Source: JANQQZ01 sp039187315
GTDB taxonomy: Bacteria; Planctomycetota; Phycisphaerae; Phycisphaerales; UBA1924
Direction: 5' to 3'
Length of the DNA: 64,000 nt
Assembly (NCBI GenBank): GCA_039187315.1
Contig: JBCCZQ010000006.1
Coordinates: forward strand, 1 to 64,000
Positions 61,652-64,000 of the stretch are shown here, piece after piece (within the stretch, counting starts at the first letter, position 1; each line of letters starts with the position of its first letter). Position numbers and translations under genes: made by a program. Under the pieces are notes generated by a model. The model searched no databases, was not told the origin of the DNA, and saw only the letters and a list, made by a program, of their open reading frames with translations.

Positions 61652-62461
61652 TCAACGTCGGCGTTGCGCAGCGACCAAGCCAACGACGGCGAGCACGCCC
61701 GCGGTGCCGGGCGAGGGCACCGTGCCGAAAACAGCCAGAGTGATGTCGAATTCAAGCACGCTTGTACCAGCACGCGACACGAGCACGTCTGAAAGGTCCG
61801 ACGTAGCACTGAGGCGGAAATCGGACCCGAAGATACCGCTGAAGGGCACGGATACTGCTGTCGAATCGCTTGTTTCGACGGCTTGGAAATCAAAGACGGG
61901 TCGTTCCTTCCCGTTTGCCAGCAACTCGTCGATGCGAAAGACCGATTTCGAAATGCTGAAGGCGGGCAGTCCGGTCTGGTTCGATTCGTATGAGACAGTG
62001 CCCGAGGCAACGCGTGGCGAGCCCCAGTCTGGGGCATCGATGTCGTCGGACAACTCGATCCCGAACGTCAGGTCGGAAGCCGCGGTGATACCCGCTCCGG
62101 CACTGATGCCATCGGGCACAGACCGGACGAGCCGACCCGAGATGTCGATCTCGTAGAACGGCGCACCGACGACCGTGTCCCTCCGGATTGCATCGACCGA
62201 GAAGGATGTCGAAGCGAAGACCGGGCCGGTACCAGAGGGGCCGTCGAAGAAACCCGACCGCTCGTGTTCCAACCCCGCCCCGATTCGAAATGGCAGCTGC
62301 ATCTCAACTACATCAGACCCGGAATCGAAGATACTCTCGTCGCTGATCACGATCTCGATCTCGCTGCGGATCGTCAAGGCCGGCTGCGCATATGTCGAAC
62401 CTGCCAGGGTTGCCAGTCCGAGCGTTCCGACGGTGGCGTTGATCCGATGCGTGCTTCTCAT
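61652..62461 (-). CDS. Exported protein with PEP-CTERM-like C-terminal sorting tail
   Basis: 269 residues; ATG 62461 is chosen because GGAGAGG lies 7 bases before it, although the frame opens at 62527. A signal peptide ends AGSTYAQ. The body is beta-rich and acidic (LTIRSEIEIVISDESIFDSG) with no recognised domain. The tail VPSPGTAGVLAVVGLVAAQRRR is the same type as that of the gene at 18831, so both are probably handled by the same exosortase-like system. It is the only gene between the redoxin and the divergent DUF58 gene. Confidence 0.75.
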   Translation of the reverse strand: MRSTHRINATVGTLGLATLAGSTYAQPALTIRSEIEIVISDESIFDSGSDVVEMQLPFRIGAGLEHERSGFFDGPSGTGPVFASTSFSVDAIRRDTVVGAPFYEIDISGRLVRSVPDGISAGAGITAASDLTFGIELSDDIDAPDWGSPRVASGTVSYESNQTGLPAFSISKSVFRIDELLANGKERPVFDFQAVETSDSTAVSVPFSGIFGSDFRLSATSDLSDVLVSRAGTSVLEFDITLAVFGTVPSPGTAGVLAVVGLVAAQRRR

Positions 62462-62647
62462 GCCGTGTCCTCTCCGCAGGGCTCCTTGCCCGTCGGAGCT
62501 GCGAATCTGTGACGCGTGTGCGTTCAACGCACCCTACGCTGGGGGCGTTGCAAGCCGACAGTACGAGAAAGTCGTGCCGATTCGGGCGTGCGCAGCCGCA
62601 AACCATGCCGATGCACCCGAAAGGCCTGTCGGCAGTATCATCCATCC

Positions 62648-63661
62648 ATGGCGGAGCCAGGAGCACACAGCGCTGCAGCGGCAGGGACGCCGGGGTTCAC
62701 CGACCCCTCGATGTACCTGCACCCCCAGACCCTCGCCAGGCTCGGCTCGTTCGAGCTCCGAGCCAAGATGATCGTCGAGGGGGTCATGAGCGGCATGCAC
62801 CGCTCGCCCTACCAGGGCTACAGCGTCGAGTTCGCCCAGCACCGCCCGTACGCGCCCGGCGACGATATCCGAAGGCTCGACTGGAAGGTCTACGCCCGGA
62901 CCGACAAGCTCCAGATCAAGCAGTTCCAGCAGGAGACCAACCTCGACCTCGTCCTGATGGTCGACAACTCAGGCTCGATGGCCTACGGCTCCATCCCGTT
63001 CGAGCGCGCCTCGGGCGAGGGACAGAAATCGGGCCCCGGCGGGAGGCAGGACTGGACCAAATTCGATCACGCGACTGGCACCGCGGCCGCGATGGCCTAC
63101 ATCACCCTCCAGCAGGGCGACCGCGTCGGGCTGGTCACTTTTGCCGACGAGATCACGGGCATCGTCGACCGCTCTGGGCAGCGATCGACCTGGCGTCCAA
63201 TCGTCGAGACGCTCAGCACCCGCACGCTCGACCGGCCCACGGACATCGGCCGCGTCGTCGATCAGACGCTCGCCAAGGTCACCAACCGCTGCCTGTTCGT
63301 GATCCTCAGCGACCTGTTCGAGGACGCGGACGCTGTGCGGTCCGCGCTGGCCAGGATCCGCCACCGCCGGCACGACGCGATCCTCTTCCAGATCATGGAT
63401 GAGTCCGAACTCGAGCTCGGCTTCGACGAGTCGACGGTCTTCGACGGTCTGGAAGGTGAGCCCCGGCTGCGGGTCAACCCGGAGACGATTCGCGAGGGGT
63501 ACAAGCGCGTCGTCGGCGAGCACCTCGCCGCGATCGAGAAGGCGGCGCTGGGCTTCGGCTTCGACTACCAGCTGGTCCGCAACGGGTCCTATCTCGGGCC
63601 GACGCTCGCGCAGTTCGTGGCGGTCCGCAACGCGAAGATCAAGAGCAGCAAGATGGGCTAA
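62648..63661 (+). CDS. DUF58 domain-containing protein
   Basis: 337 residues from ATG 62648. The DUF58 signature is clear: GYSVEFAQHRPYAPGDDIRRLDWKVYARTDKLQIKQFQQE. It runs into a von Willebrand A-like fold with a MIDAS motif DNSGSMAYG. DUF58 proteins accompany MoxR AAA+ ATPases and Bat proteins in chaperone-like or complex-assembly operons. The MoxR gene is not upstream here. A BatA-type gene starts 40 bp downstream on the same strand. Confidence 0.9.
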   Translation: MAEPGAHSAAAAGTPGFTDPSMYLHPQTLARLGSFELRAKMIVEGVMSGMHRSPYQGYSVEFAQHRPYAPGDDIRRLDWKVYARTDKLQIKQFQQETNLDLVLMVDNSGSMAYGSIPFERASGEGQKSGPGGRQDWTKFDHATGTAAAMAYITLQQGDRVGLVTFADEITGIVDRSGQRSTWRPIVETLSTRTLDRPTDIGRVVDQTLAKVTNRCLFVILSDLFEDADAVRSALARIRHRRHDAILFQIMDESELELGFDESTVFDGLEGEPRLRVNPETIREGYKRVVGEHLAAIEKAALGFGFDYQLVRNGSYLGPTLAQFVAVRNAKIKSSKMG

Positions 63662-63701
63662 CGATGCAGACGCGAACCCCCGCGGGAAGGTCCAACACCG
63701 G

Positions 63702-64000
63702 ATGAGCTTCGTGAATCCATGGCTGACCGCGTTCGGCGTCGCGTTTGTGGCCCTGCCGATCGTGCTGCACCTGCTGCGCCGCCGCAGGCCGCCTGTACGC
63801 TGGGGCGCAATGCGCTTCCTGCTCGAGGCGGCCCGGCGCCAACGCCGCAGGATGACCGTCGAGCGCTGGGTGCTCTTGACAAGCCGGTGCCTGCTCGTGC
63901 TGCTGCTGGCCGCGGTGCTAGGTCGGCCGGTGCTGGGCTCTGGCGGAACCGCGATCACAGGGCCGCGGGACCTGTACCTGCTGCTGGACAACTCGCTGAC
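63702..64000 (+). CDS. BatA-type membrane protein, cut by the window end
   Basis: The first 99 residues of a protein that begins FVNPWLTAFGVAFVALPIVLHLLRRRRP, the double-transmembrane N-terminal region (BatA, TIGR02226) of the aerotolerance-related family. It continues VRWGAMRFLLEAARRQRRRM, a second hydrophobic segment (LLTSRCLLVLLLAAVLGRPVL) and YLLLDNSL, where a VWA-like fold begins. It follows the DUF58 gene by 40 bp, as in Bat operons. The rest lies outside the window. Confidence 0.85.
   Translation, partial: MSFVNPWLTAFGVAFVALPIVLHLLRRRRPPVRWGAMRFLLEAARRQRRRMTVERWVLLTSRCLLVLLLAAVLGRPVLGSGGTAITGPRDLYLLLDNSL

Overview
The window is high-GC bacterial chromosome (roughly two thirds G+C by eye), densely packed on both strands, with no rRNA, tRNA, CRISPR array, insertion sequence or prophage that I can recognise. 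The gene set is mainly core metabolism and cell envelope. Several traits suggest a planctomycete, most likely class Phycisphaerae: two exported proteins ending in a V-P-x-P, hydrophobic stretch, R-R-R variant of the PEP-CTERM sorting tail; a 69-residue four-cysteine protein; an extra EF-G; a squalene-cyclase-repeat protein; a long TlpA-type redoxin; and a DUF58/BatA pair. The lineage call is inference from gene content, not from a marker gene.

Layout. 0-9.5 kb: the end of a phosphotransferase gene, a PDZ protein, a SpoT-like HD hydrolase behind a degenerate GH35 protein, a TolC-type lipoprotein, a GNAT enzyme and an antiporter-like membrane protein. 9.5-15.4 kb: divergent glmS and carB. 15.4-23.6 kb: an AlkA-like glycosylase with a class I amidotransferase, a Deg-type protease, a PEP-CTERM-like protein, and a minus-strand run pqiA-pqiB-pfkB kinase-methyltransferase. 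23.2-29.5 kb: a minus-strand run gltX, OYE reductase, pentapeptide protein, an interrupted ORF, glnS, DUF4259. 29.6-34.7 kb: EF-G paralogue, membrane-anchored ankyrin protein, small protein, class V aminotransferase. 34.7-38.3 kb: a tightly overlapped minus operon rsmE, cyclase-repeat protein, M32 carboxypeptidase. 38.3-44.4 kb: an acidic P/E-rich membrane protein, then asnS, an LRR protein, a beta-barrel and a gluzincin on the minus strand. 44.5-50.8 kb: an SPFH protein, an AT-richer island with two perfect inverted repeats before a Cys-containing exported protein, an RlmN-like radical SAM enzyme and an 837-residue hydrolase/membrane/ATP-grasp fusion. 50.8-59.4 kb: WD40 protein, pdxH, dnaB, lepB with a small lipoprotein, PAS-SpoIIE phosphatase, pfkA, EF-hand protein. 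59.4-64 kb: redoxin, second PEP-CTERM-like protein, DUF58, BatA-type protein cut by the window end.

How parts fit: glnS, gltX and asnS indicate direct charging of tRNA-Gln and tRNA-Asn. glmS, carB and the lone amidotransferase all use glutamine. pqiA/pqiB, TolC, lepB, the beta-barrel and the sorting-tail proteins describe a diderm envelope with active export. The most unusual items are the hydrolase/ATP-grasp fusion, the interrupted ORF overlapping glnS, the GH35 protein apparently lacking its nucleophile, the EF-G paralogue with altered G4 and switch I motifs, and the SSB-like tip on DnaB.
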